A stretch of DNA of 64,000 bases, taken from positions 99,125-163,124 of the forward strand of contig NZ_QFAY01000002.1 in the NCBI RefSeq assembly GCF_017884005.1, read 5' to 3'. Shown in pieces: positions 1-7,412 of this stretch. Positions within the stretch are counted from its first letter, which is position 1; every line of letters starts with the position of its first letter. The stretch comes from Streptococcus panodentis. Lineage in GTDB: Bacteria > Bacillota > Bacilli > Lactobacillales > Streptococcaceae. A model generated the notes under the pieces. The model was not told the DNA's origin. It did not search any database and saw only the letters and a program-made list of their open reading frames with translations. Both the position numbers and the translations under genes were made by a program.

Positions 1-873
1 AGCCTGCGTCGCATAGCACTCGAAGCCGTAGTCCAGATTTTGAAGCGGACTTGGGTCAACGATTTTTGCCTGATTTATGTCAAACGATTGACCTATTTTA
101 TACATGTTTGGGTAAATGTTGTCGTAGTCCAGCACTTCCTTGGACAGCCCCTGAGGGCAGTAGAGCAGGACTGGCTGGTCATGGATGAAGACCAGATTAG
201 GGCACTCCATCATATAAGCGGTCTTGTCGTTAGCGAAGTCCAGATTGCCGACGGCTTCCCAGTTGGTATAGTCATTGTCCACAGCCTTGTAGAGCTTGAT
301 ATAGCCTTGTCTGTCTAGGTTTTGGCTGCCAACGATGGCGTAGAACTGCCCCTTGTAATTAAAAATCTGCGGATCGCGGAAATGATCGGTCGCTTCCTCA
401 GGCTGCTCGATCAAGATGCGGTCAATTTTTTCGAGATTGCCTGCTTTATCCAGCAGGGCGCCGATCTGGTAGGGATGACGGACCCAGTTTTCATCACGGA
501 CATTGCCAGTATAGAAGAGAAAGAGCTGGTCATCAAACTGCATGGCAGAGCCAGAGTAAGCGCCGTGTCTGTCCAGCGCCGTATCTGGCAGCACCCGCAG
601 GCCGGTCTCTGTGAAGTGGACCAGGTCATCGCTTTCCAGCTGTACCCAGCACTTGAGACCGTGGGCAGCTCCGAAAGGGAAGTTCTGATAAAACAGGACC
701 CACTTGCCGTCAAAATAGGAGAAGCCGTTGGGGTCGTTGAGCAGACCTGTCTGGGGCTCTACATGGTAGCTGGCCCGCCAAGGGGACTTGGCGATGTTTT
801 CCTTGATGTGCTGCACCTCTTCTGCCGTCCAGTCTTCATAGCGTCTATAGCGTTGTTCAGTTGTCCAAGCCAA
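1..873 (-). CDS. scrB: Sucrose-6-phosphate hydrolase, 5' part (cut by window edge)
   Basis: Cytoplasmic GH32 invertase that splits the sucrose 6-phosphate delivered by ScrA into glucose 6-phosphate and fructose. Reading the minus strand, the frame is open from 873 to base 1 (291 codons of a protein normally near 480 residues). GH32 motifs are visible: LLNDPNG with the nucleophile Asp near the N-terminus, HFRDPQIF with the stabilising Asp, and MMECPNL with the acid/base Glu. The start is TTG at 873-871, preceded by GGAGG at a spacing of 8; the nearby ATG at 893 is in another frame. It diverges from scrA over a shared regulatory region. The C-terminal part lies outside the window. Confidence 0.95.
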   Translation of the reverse strand, partial: MAWTTEQRYRRYEDWTAEEVQHIKENIAKSPWRASYHVEPQTGLLNDPNGFSYFDGKWVLFYQNFPFGAAHGLKCWVQLESDDLVHFTETGLRVLPDTALDRHGAYSGSAMQFDDQLFLFYTGNVRDENWVRHPYQIGALLDKAGNLEKIDRILIEQPEEATDHFRDPQIFNYKGQFYAIVGSQNLDRQGYIKLYKAVDNDYTNWEAVGNLDFANDKTAYMMECPNLVFIHDQPVLLYCPQGLSKEVLDYDNIYPNMYKIGQSFDINQAKIVDPSPLQNLDYGFECYATQA

Positions 874-907
874 TCGTTTGCCCTCCGAATCATATTATTT
901 CTTATTA

Positions 908-1003
908 CTATAGTAAACGTTTTCTCCTGAAAAATCAACTTTTAGCATGAAAAAAATAAAATTTCTGCAAAACGCTTGACATATTTTGAAAACGTGTTAA
1001 AAT
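908..1003. promoter_or_regulatory. Divergent scrB/scrA promoters with LacI-type operator-like sites
   Basis: The scrA promoter has TTGACA at 976-981, a 16-bp spacer and TAAAAT at 998-1003. On the minus strand the scrB promoter reads TTGATT (938-933), a 17-bp spacer and TACTAT (915-910). Operator-like sequences overlap both: GTAAACGTTTTC at 913-924 lies on the scrB -10, and TGAAAACGTGTTAA at 987-1000 lies on the scrA -10. The second differs from the CcpA cre pattern TGNAANCGNNNNCA at one position. LacI-family regulators, ScrR for sucrose and CcpA for carbon catabolite repression, are known to act on streptococcal scr genes. A third similar sequence, AAATCGCTTTCA, sits at 1022-1033. Which protein binds which site is inference. 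Confidence 0.7.
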
Positions 1004-1073
1004 AATATTCGTAAAAGTGATAAATCGCTTTCAAAAGTTTTATATTATTTTATATATAAGGAGATTTTTGCAA

Positions 1074-3086
1074 ATGAATAATACTGAAATTGCAAAAAAG
1101 GTCATTGATGCCTTGGGCGGACGTGAAAATGTCAACAGTGTGGCTCACTGTGCGACCCGTCTGCGCGTGATGGTCAAAGATGAAGAAAAAATCAACAAAG
1201 ATGCTGTTGAAAACTTAGATAAAGTTCAGGGGGCTTTCTTCAACTCAGGCCAATACCAAATCATCTTTGGGACCGGTACGGTCAATAAAATTTACGACGA
1301 AGTAGTGGCGCTTGGACTGCCGACTTCTTCAAAAGACGACATGAAAGCAGAAGCGGCGAAGCAAGGCAACTGGTTCCAACGGGCCATCCGTACCTTTGGG
1401 GATGTCTTTGTACCGATTCTTCCAGCTATTGTTGCGACAGGACTTTTCATGGGAGTTCGTGGAGCAATTGCTCAGGATCAGGTTTTAGCTTTGTTTGGCA
1501 CTACTGCGGATGCTTTCAAAGCAACTGACTTCTATACCTATACAGTAGTCTTAACTGATACCGCCTTCGCTTTCTTCCCGGCTTTGATTTGCTGGTCAGC
1601 TTTTAGAGTTTTTGGCGGAAACCCAATCATTGGTTTGGTTCTTGGCTTAATGATGGTAAACTCAGCACTTCCAAATGCTTGGGATGTGGCTGGTCAGGCT
1701 ACTAAATTTGCTGTTGATCCTTCTAAGGATATTTTAGACAAAATTGCTAATATGGATGTTCTAGGAAGTCTGAAATTTACTGGCGAAGTTACAGCAACAA
1801 AAGCCCATCCAATATACTTCTTTGGTTTTATTCCAGTAGTTGGCTATCAAAACTCTGTACTTCCAGCTTTCTTTGTAGGATTGTTTGGTGCGAAATTTGA
1901 AAAATGGCTGCACAAGAAAATTCCAGATGTTTTGGATCTTCTTCTTGTTCCATTCCTTACTTTCCTTGTAATGTCTATTTTGGGACTATTTGTGATTGGC
2001 CCAGTCTTCCACGTTGTCGAGTCATTTGTTTTGAATGGTACAGAGTTCCTTCTTAGCCTTCCGTTTGGTCTTGCCGGTCTGATTATCGGTGCAGTTCATC
2101 AACTGATTGTCGTAACTGGTGTTCATCACATCTTCAACTTACTGGAATCTCAGTTGGTATCTCAAACTGGGAAAGATCCATTTAATGCCATTATCACTGC
2201 TGCTATGACAGCTCAGGCTGGTGCGACTTTGGCTGTAGCTGTGAAGACAAAATCTAAAAAACTCAAGGCTCTTGCATTCCCAGCAGCACTTTCTGCAGGA
2301 TTGGGTATTACTGAGCCAGCTATCTTCGGGGTTAACTTGCGTTATGTTAAACCGTTTGTAATTGGACTCGGTGCCGGTGCTGTTGGTGGTTGGTTGGCTT
2401 CTATTATGGGGCTTGCAGGTACAAGTTTCGGTATCACAATTATTCCAGGTACTCTCCTATACCTGAATGGTCAATTGTTGCAATATATCTTTATGGTTGT
2501 TTTGACAACTGGTTTGAGTTTTGTTCTGACCTATATGTTCGGCTACAAAGACGAAGAAACTGCAGCAGAAGCTGCTGAAACTGAAAAACTTGTTGAAGAA
2601 GCTGAAACCGGCAAGGTTCCAGCAGCCCTTCAGGATGAAACCATCCTTTCTCCAATCGTTGGTCAGGCGGTAGCGCTCAGTGATGTCAATGATCCGGTCT
2701 TCTCCAGCGGAGCAATGGGACAGGGGATTGCCATCAAGCCTAGCGAAGGTGTGGTTTATGCACCGGCTGATGCAGAAGTGACCATCGCTTTTGAAACCGG
2801 TCATGCCTACGGTCTGAAAACATCTAATGGCGCTGAAATCCTGATTCATGTCGGAATTGACACGGTCTCCCTCAATGGTGACGGATTTGACCAAAAGGTT
2901 GCTCAGGGCGATAAGGTCAAAGCCGGCGATGTACTGGGAACTTTTGATGCTGCGAAAATCGCTGCTGCCAATTTGGATGACACAACGATGGTTATCGTCA
3001 CCAACACTGCTGACTACGCTTCGGTTACTCCGACAGCAGAAGGGGCGGTTGCTAAGGGCGATGCAGCTATCGAGCTGAAGGCTTAA
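1074..3086 (+). CDS. scrA: PTS sucrose transporter EIIBCA
   Basis: Membrane phosphotransferase permease, 670 aa, that imports sucrose and phosphorylates it at the 6 position. Domain order is B-C-A: EIIB near residues 1-90 with the phosphorylated Cys in VAHCATRLRV, a multi-span EIIC (about 110-480) and a C-terminal EIIA domain with the active-site His in ILIHVGIDTVSLNGDGF. I chose ATG 1074 over the upstream GTG at 1017 because AAGGAG lies 9 bases before it and MNNTEIAKKVIDALGG is the expected N-terminus; the extra 19 residues would also start almost on the promoter. It is followed at once by a terminator and has its own promoter with operator-like sites. Confidence 0.97.
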   Translation: MNNTEIAKKVIDALGGRENVNSVAHCATRLRVMVKDEEKINKDAVENLDKVQGAFFNSGQYQIIFGTGTVNKIYDEVVALGLPTSSKDDMKAEAAKQGNWFQRAIRTFGDVFVPILPAIVATGLFMGVRGAIAQDQVLALFGTTADAFKATDFYTYTVVLTDTAFAFFPALICWSAFRVFGGNPIIGLVLGLMMVNSALPNAWDVAGQATKFAVDPSKDILDKIANMDVLGSLKFTGEVTATKAHPIYFFGFIPVVGYQNSVLPAFFVGLFGAKFEKWLHKKIPDVLDLLLVPFLTFLVMSILGLFVIGPVFHVVESFVLNGTEFLLSLPFGLAGLIIGAVHQLIVVTGVHHIFNLLESQLVSQTGKDPFNAIITAAMTAQAGATLAVAVKTKSKKLKALAFPAALSAGLGITEPAIFGVNLRYVKPFVIGLGAGAVGGWLASIMGLAGTSFGITIIPGTLLYLNGQLLQYIFMVVLTTGLSFVLTYMFGYKDEETAAEAAETEKLVEEAETGKVPAALQDETILSPIVGQAVALSDVNDPVFSSGAMGQGIAIKPSEGVVYAPADAEVTIAFETGHAYGLKTSNGAEILIHVGIDTVSLNGDGFDQKVAQGDKVKAGDVLGTFDAAKIAAANLDDTTMVIVTNTADYASVTPTAEGAVAKGDAAIELKA

Positions 3087-3093
3087 TGAAATG

Positions 3094-3127
3094 AAAAACG
3101 GACAAATCAGTTTTTGTTCGTTTTTTT
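3094..3127 (+). terminator. Intrinsic terminator after scrA
   Basis: A 13-base stem (3094-3106 with 3113-3125, one G-T pair) with a short loop, ending in a run of T. It lies 7 bases after the scrA stop codon and separates scrA from scrK. Confidence 0.85.
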
Positions 3128-3172
3128 ATCATCAGGCAGTTCTGCTGAAAAAAGTCATAAAAAGAATGATTT

Positions 3173-3205
3173 TTGACAGGAAGTCTGTTCGAGATATGCT
3201 ATAAT
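3173..3205 (+). promoter_or_regulatory. scrK promoter, extended -10
   Basis: TGCTATAAT (TG at 3197-3198, TATAAT at 3200-3205) is an extended -10. A TTGACA at 3173-3178 lies 21 bases upstream of the hexamer, which is too far for optimal use, so the extended -10 probably dominates. scrK can therefore be transcribed apart from scrA. Confidence 0.65.
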
Positions 3206-3246
3206 GGATAGAGTATAAATCAAATTGTAAAAGAGGTTCTGTAATA

Positions 3247-4146
3247 ATGACGAAATTATACGGAAGTTTAGAAGCCGGCGGCACCAAATTTGTCTGTGCT
3301 GTTGGCAATGAACATTTTGAAGTGGTGGAAAAAACACAGTTTCCGACGACCACTCCTATTGAAACGCTGGACAAAACGATTGAATTTTTCTCCCGTTTTG
3401 ACGGTCTGTCTGGCTTGGCCATCGGTTCTTTCGGTCCTATTGACATTGACAAGAACTCGCCCACCTATGGCTACATTACAACAACCCCTAAGCCCCACTG
3501 GGCGAATGTAGATATTGTGGGAGCTCTGCGCCGAGCCCTCAATGTGCCGATTTACTTTACAACGGATGTGAACAGCTCAGCATACGGTGAAGTGGTCGCC
3601 CGCAATAATGCCGGCGGGCGCATCGAAAACCTAGTCTACTATACGATTGGTACGGGTATCGGTGCCGGAGCGATTCAGCGAGGGGAATTTGCCGGCGGCA
3701 CCGGTCATCCGGAGATGGGCCATTACTATGTGGCCAAGCATCCCATGGATGTTGAAAAAGAGTTCAACGGCGTCTGTCCGTTTCATAATGGCTGCTTGGA
3801 AGGATTGGCAGCTGGTCCCAGTTTAGAGGCCCGGACTGGCATCCGCGGCGAAAACATCAAGCTCAACAGCTCGGTCTGGGATATTCAGGCCTACTATATC
3901 GCTCAGGCGGCTATCCAGGCTACGGTGACTTTCCGGCCGGATGTCATCGTCTTTGGCGGCGGTGTCATGGCCCAGCAGCATATGCTGGACCGAGTCCGTG
4001 AGAAATTCACGGTACTTCTGAATGGCTATCTGCCAGTTCCTGATGTTCGTGACTATATCGTGACACCGGCTGTGGCTGGAAATGGCTCCGCAACGCTGGG
4101 CAACTTTGTACTGGCTAAAGAAGTTAGTGAACGCCACGCAAAATAA
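3247..4146 (+). CDS. scrK: Fructokinase (ROK family)
   Basis: Cytoplasmic kinase, 299 aa, that phosphorylates the fructose released by ScrB to fructose 6-phosphate. The ROK signature is complete: LEAGGTKFVCAVG at the N-terminus (phosphate binding), the GTGIGAGAI core, and the zinc site formed by GHPEMGH and CPFHNGCLEG. GAGG lies 10 bases before the ATG. In S. mutans I recall scrK being followed by manA (pmi) and secA; here about 40 kb separates scrK from manA. Confidence 0.95.
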   Translation: MTKLYGSLEAGGTKFVCAVGNEHFEVVEKTQFPTTTPIETLDKTIEFFSRFDGLSGLAIGSFGPIDIDKNSPTYGYITTTPKPHWANVDIVGALRRALNVPIYFTTDVNSSAYGEVVARNNAGGRIENLVYYTIGTGIGAGAIQRGEFAGGTGHPEMGHYYVAKHPMDVEKEFNGVCPFHNGCLEGLAAGPSLEARTGIRGENIKLNSSVWDIQAYYIAQAAIQATVTFRPDVIVFGGGVMAQQHMLDRVREKFTVLLNGYLPVPDVRDYIVTPAVAGNGSATLGNFVLAKEVSERHAK

Positions 4147-4192
4147 GCTTATAGGGTCTGATTTATCAGGCTCTTCTCTATGAGGGAAAGCA

Positions 4193-4603
4193 ATGGAAAA
4201 AGCAATTGTCAAAGATATTTTCTTTCTGCAGCAGCTGTCTGAGCGGGCTAGCAGAGAAGACCTTTATCTGGCTCAAGACTTGCAGGATACTCTGCAGGCC
4301 AATCGAGAAAACTGTATAGGGCTCGCAGCAAATATGATTGGTGTCCGTAAGCGGGTCATTATCTTTCTATATGGCTTGGTGCCGGTAGTCATGTTTAATC
4401 CGGTGCTGCTCTCTAAGTCAGGCCCTTATAAGACAGAAGAGGGCTGCCTGTCCTTGGTTGGAAGCCGTCCCACTCAACGTTATCAGGAAATCACAGTCGA
4501 TTATCTGGATAAACATTGGCAGCAGCAGACCATGACCTTGAAAGGCCTGCCTGCCCAAATCTGCCAGCATGAATTGGATCATTTGGAAGGGATTATCATT
4601 TAG
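4193..4603 (+). CDS. Degenerate peptide deformylase paralogue
   Basis: Resembles peptide deformylase, the metallo-enzyme that removes the formyl group from nascent proteins, but is short (136 aa). Motif 2 (EGCLS, metal Cys) and motif 3 (QHELDHLEG, two metal His and the catalytic Glu) are intact. Motif 1, normally G-x-G-x-A-A-x-Q, reads IGLAANMIG, so the conserved oxyanion-stabilising Gln is Met (residue 48). The usual C-terminal extension is missing after GIII. Streptococci are known to carry a second, non-essential deformylase of this sort beside the functional one. Catalytic activity is therefore doubtful. It starts 46 bp after scrK; no separate promoter is obvious. Confidence 0.85.
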   Translation: MEKAIVKDIFFLQQLSERASREDLYLAQDLQDTLQANRENCIGLAANMIGVRKRVIIFLYGLVPVVMFNPVLLSKSGPYKTEEGCLSLVGSRPTQRYQEITVDYLDKHWQQQTMTLKGLPAQICQHELDHLEGIII

Positions 4604-4609
4604 AAAAAT

Positions 4610-4638
4610 TTGACAAAATTGCAAAAAACGTCTAAAAT
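4610..4638 (+). promoter_or_regulatory. Promoter of the small membrane protein gene
   Basis: TTGACA (4610-4615), a 17-bp spacer and TAAAAT (4633-4638), about 44 bp before the ATG at 4682. Confidence 0.75.
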
Positions 4639-4681
4639 TAGAGATAATTAGCAGAATAATATTGAAGGAGGCAAGATGTAA

Positions 4682-5017
4682 ATGAAAACAAAAACTTTAG
4701 CACTGATAAGCGGTCTGGTTGGTTTGATTGGAGGGACTATTTTGCTGCTCTCGAATATCTTTTTTGTTCCTTTTTCAGCCTTACTAGGTGATTCTGGCCT
4801 GAATTTACTGGGAGCGGTGATTAAATTGGCAGCTCTGGGCTTGGGAATTACTTCCTTGGCTTATTACAAAGGTCAAATGCGTTTCAGTGTCGCAGCGGGC
4901 GTCCTCCTTATCGTCGGAAGCAGCAACATCGCGCCCATTCCATTTATAGGCTGGATTGCAGGCATTCTCCTTATCATTGGAGGGGCTCTATTCCTCGCTT
5001 CTTCTTCAAAATTTTAA
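4682..5017 (+). CDS. Small multi-span membrane protein of unknown function
   Basis: 111 aa with about three to four hydrophobic segments (near 7-29, 38-60, 70-86, 88-107), Gly- and Leu-rich, and no catalytic motif that I can see. It may belong to one of the small DUF membrane families, but I cannot name it. A strong AAGGAGG (4665-4671) lies 10 bases before the ATG. An ATG followed directly by TAA (4676-4681) sits between the ribosome-binding site and the start, a start-stop element that could lower initiation. It has its own promoter and a terminator, so it is probably monocistronic. Confidence 0.75.
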   Translation: MKTKTLALISGLVGLIGGTILLLSNIFFVPFSALLGDSGLNLLGAVIKLAALGLGITSLAYYKGQMRFSVAAGVLLIVGSSNIAPIPFIGWIAGILLIIGGALFLASSSKF

Positions 5018-5064
5018 TGCGGGACCAATCAATTTTTAGGCTGTTTGTCAGTTTGAAAGGAAGG

Positions 5065-5090
5065 GTGAAGAAATTTTCTTCGCTTTTTTT
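5065..5090 (+). terminator. Intrinsic terminator after the small membrane protein gene
   Basis: GTGAAGAA (5065-5072) pairs with TTCTTCGC (5076-5083) around a 3-base loop, followed by seven T. Confidence 0.7.
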
Positions 5091-5102
5091 CTTGTTGAAA
5101 AA

Positions 5103-5172
5103 ATAGTTCTCATGGAAACTTTTTTCTTGACTTTCTTTTTTCTTGTGTTAAAATAGTTCTCACGAAAACTAT
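5103..5172 (+). promoter_or_regulatory. Promoter of the MarR/ABC operon with two palindromic operators
   Basis: TTGACT (5127-5132), a 16-bp spacer and an extended -10 TGTTAAAAT (hexamer 5149-5154). Two related palindromes bracket it: ATAGTTCTCATGGAAACT at 5103-5120 just upstream of the -35, and ATAGTTCTCACGAAAACTAT at 5153-5172 overlapping the -10 and the start of transcription. Their centres are about 50 bp apart, roughly five helical turns. MarR proteins are dimers that bind palindromes of this size, so autorepression by the first gene product is the natural reading. Confidence 0.75.
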
Positions 5173-5191
5173 TTTTACAAAGGATACAGGT

Positions 5192-5650
5192 ATGGATAAG
5201 CCTTTACTGGAATTGAAGCGTTTTGGACGAAAGATTCATCTCATAGCGGAAAAGCTTGCCAAGGAGCAAGGGATTGAGTCCATGGCTGGGCCTCAGGGGC
5301 AGGTCTTGCATATTGTCGCCTGTCGTATGGAAGAGGGGAAGGATACCCTTATCAAGGATATTGAGCAGGAGTTGGATATTTCCAAATCGGTGGCCTCTAA
5401 CTTAATGAAAAGGATGGAGAAGAATGGCTTTATCAAGCTGGAAATGGGCAAGACAGACAAGCGGGCTAAATATATCCGTCTCACTCCGCAGTCGCAGGAA
5501 AGAATGAAAAAAATCCGTGACTTTTTTGATGAAATGAACCTTTCTATTTTGAATGGTGTTTCTGAGCAGGAACTGCTGATTTTTTCTCAAGTCATGGCCA
5601 AGTTTTATCAGAATATCGAAAGTTTAGAAAATGGAGGGAAAGATGTTTAA
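5192..5650 (+). CDS. MarR-family transcriptional regulator
   Basis: 152-aa winged-helix repressor. The recognition region LDISKSVASNLMKRMEKNGF and the wing KTDKRAKYIRLT are typical of MarR. It precedes two half-ABC exporters with an 8-bp overlap, the same arrangement as the satR-satA-satB locus described in S. suis for fluoroquinolone efflux. It most likely represses its own operon through the paired palindromes at 5103-5120 and 5153-5172 and is released by a small hydrophobic compound. The inducer is not deducible from the sequence. Confidence 0.9.
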   Translation: MDKPLLELKRFGRKIHLIAEKLAKEQGIESMAGPQGQVLHIVACRMEEGKDTLIKDIEQELDISKSVASNLMKRMEKNGFIKLEMGKTDKRAKYIRLTPQSQERMKKIRDFFDEMNLSILNGVSEQELLIFSQVMAKFYQNIESLENGGKDV

Positions 5651-7412
5651 GTTATTTAAACGGCTGACGGTAAGGGAAGTGAGCATGATTGTTCTCAGTG
5701 TGCTCTTCACCTTCCTGACGGTATATTTGGAATTAGAAGTTCCGACCTATATTTCGACGATTACAGAACTACTGCAGACGTCGGGAACAACTTTGGCAGA
5801 TTTGTGGGAACCGGGATTGAAAATGCTTGGCTTATCCTTTACTAGTTTGCTGTCAGCTATCATGGTTGGCTTTTTTGCCGCTCGTACAGCAGCTAGCTTT
5901 ACCCAGAGTTTGCGGAGCGATATTTTCAACCGTGTGCTAGACTATTCGCAGACGGAGATTAAGAAATTTTCGATTCCTAGTTTGCTAACTCGGACAACGA
6001 ATGACATTACTCAGGTGCAAACTTTAATTACCATGGGACTGCAGGTGGTGACCAGGGGACCGATTATGGCGATTTGGGCCATGACCAAGATTATCGGCAA
6101 GTCAGAAAATTGGCTGTTGGCAGTTGTGGCAGCCGTTGCGGTCAATGTTTTGATGTCTGTTATCCTCCTGACTCTGGCCTTTCCCAAGCAGACGATTATC
6201 CAGAAACTGACGGATAAGCTTAACAGTGTTACCCGTGAGAGCCTGACTGGGATTCGGGTTGTTCGGGCTTATAATGCTGAGGACTATCAGGATAATAAGT
6301 TTGCAGCGGCCAATGATGAAGTGACCCGTCTCAACCTCTTTGTCAATCGGCTCATGGCCATGATGAATCCCATTATGATGGGGATTTCCAGCGGTCTGAC
6401 TTTGGCCATTTACTGGATCGGGGCCTACTTGATTCAGGCTGCCAGCCTGCAGGACCGCCTGCCGCTTTTCAGTGATATGGTCGTCTTCATGTCCTATGCC
6501 ATGCAGGTCGTTATGGGCTTCCTGCTCATGGGAGTGCTCTTCATTGTTCTGCCGCGGACCATTGTGTCAGCCGGCCGGATTAATGAAGTGCTGGCCCTGC
6601 ATTCATCTATCGAATCGCCTGCCCATCCCAAGACAGCAGCAGAAGGCGTGAAGGGTGAGGTTGTATTTCAGGATGTTTCTTTCCGCTATGCCAAAAATTC
6701 TGAGGCTGTCATTGAGCATGTGAATTTTACAGCAAAAGCCGGTGAGACGGTGGCCTTTATCGGCTCGACAGGATCAGGGAAATCTACGCTGGTCAACCTC
6801 ATTCCCCGCTTCTATGATGTGACCGAAGGAGAGATCCTGGTGGATGGTGTCAATGTTCAGGATTACCAGCTGGAAGACCTGCGCAATAAGGTCGGCTACA
6901 TCCCGCAAAAAGCGGTGCTTTTCTCTGGTGATATTGCCGGCAATATGGACTTTGGCTACAGTGCAGAAAGTCCGCTGGATGATGACAAAATGTGGCAGGC
7001 TCTTGAGCTGGCGCAGGCCAAGCCTTTTGTAGAAGAAAAAGAAAATGGCCTCCAGGCTGAAGTTGCTCAAGGCGGTACGAATTTCTCCGGCGGTCAGCGG
7101 CAGCGTTTGGCCATCGCCCGAGCCCTGGCCCGCAAGCCAGAAATTCTCATCTTTGATGACTCCTTCTCCGCTCTGGACTATAAGACTGACCGCATTCTGC
7201 GCAGTGAGCTGGCTGAGCAGACACAGGATATGACCAAGCTGATTGTGGCCCAGCGGATTTCGACCATTATGGATGCCGATCAGATCCTGGTATTAGATGC
7301 TGGAAAGGTGGTCGGACAGGGAACGCACAAAGAACTCTTGGCTGCCAACGAGGTTTACCAAGAAATCGCCTACTCACAGCTATCCAAGGAGGAATTAGAA
7401 AATGGAAAATAA
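5643..7412 (+). CDS. Heterodimeric multidrug ABC exporter, half with degenerate ATP site
   Basis: 589-aa half-transporter: six membrane spans (about 1-320) then an ATPase domain. Walker A is GSTGSGKST and the signature SGGQRQR is canonical. The residue after Walker B is Asp instead of Glu (ILIFDDSFSALD) and the switch His is Gln (IVAQRIST). This is the expected pattern for one partner of asymmetric exporters such as LmrCD, EfrAB, SatAB and PatAB. ATG 5643 was chosen over 5631 because GGAGG (5633-5637) lies 5 bases before it; it overlaps the marR stop by 8 bp. The partner gene follows with an 11-bp overlap. Confidence 0.93.
   Translation: MFKLFKRLTVREVSMIVLSVLFTFLTVYLELEVPTYISTITELLQTSGTTLADLWEPGLKMLGLSFTSLLSAIMVGFFAARTAASFTQSLRSDIFNRVLDYSQTEIKKFSIPSLLTRTTNDITQVQTLITMGLQVVTRGPIMAIWAMTKIIGKSENWLLAVVAAVAVNVLMSVILLTLAFPKQTIIQKLTDKLNSVTRESLTGIRVVRAYNAEDYQDNKFAAANDEVTRLNLFVNRLMAMMNPIMMGISSGLTLAIYWIGAYLIQAASLQDRLPLFSDMVVFMSYAMQVVMGFLLMGVLFIVLPRTIVSAGRINEVLALHSSIESPAHPKTAAEGVKGEVVFQDVSFRYAKNSEAVIEHVNFTAKAGETVAFIGSTGSGKSTLVNLIPRFYDVTEGEILVDGVNVQDYQLEDLRNKVGYIPQKAVLFSGDIAGNMDFGYSAESPLDDDKMWQALELAQAKPFVEEKENGLQAEVAQGGTNFSGGQRQRLAIARALARKPEILIFDDSFSALDYKTDRILRSELAEQTQDMTKLIVAQRISTIMDADQILVLDAGKVVGQGTHKELLAANEVYQEIAYSQLSKEELENGK

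Noticed and set aside
40..930. Plus-strand open frames of 92 and 202 codons
   Set aside because: They are antisense to scrB, whose GH32 motifs are clear on the minus strand; no ribosome-binding site or family resemblance.
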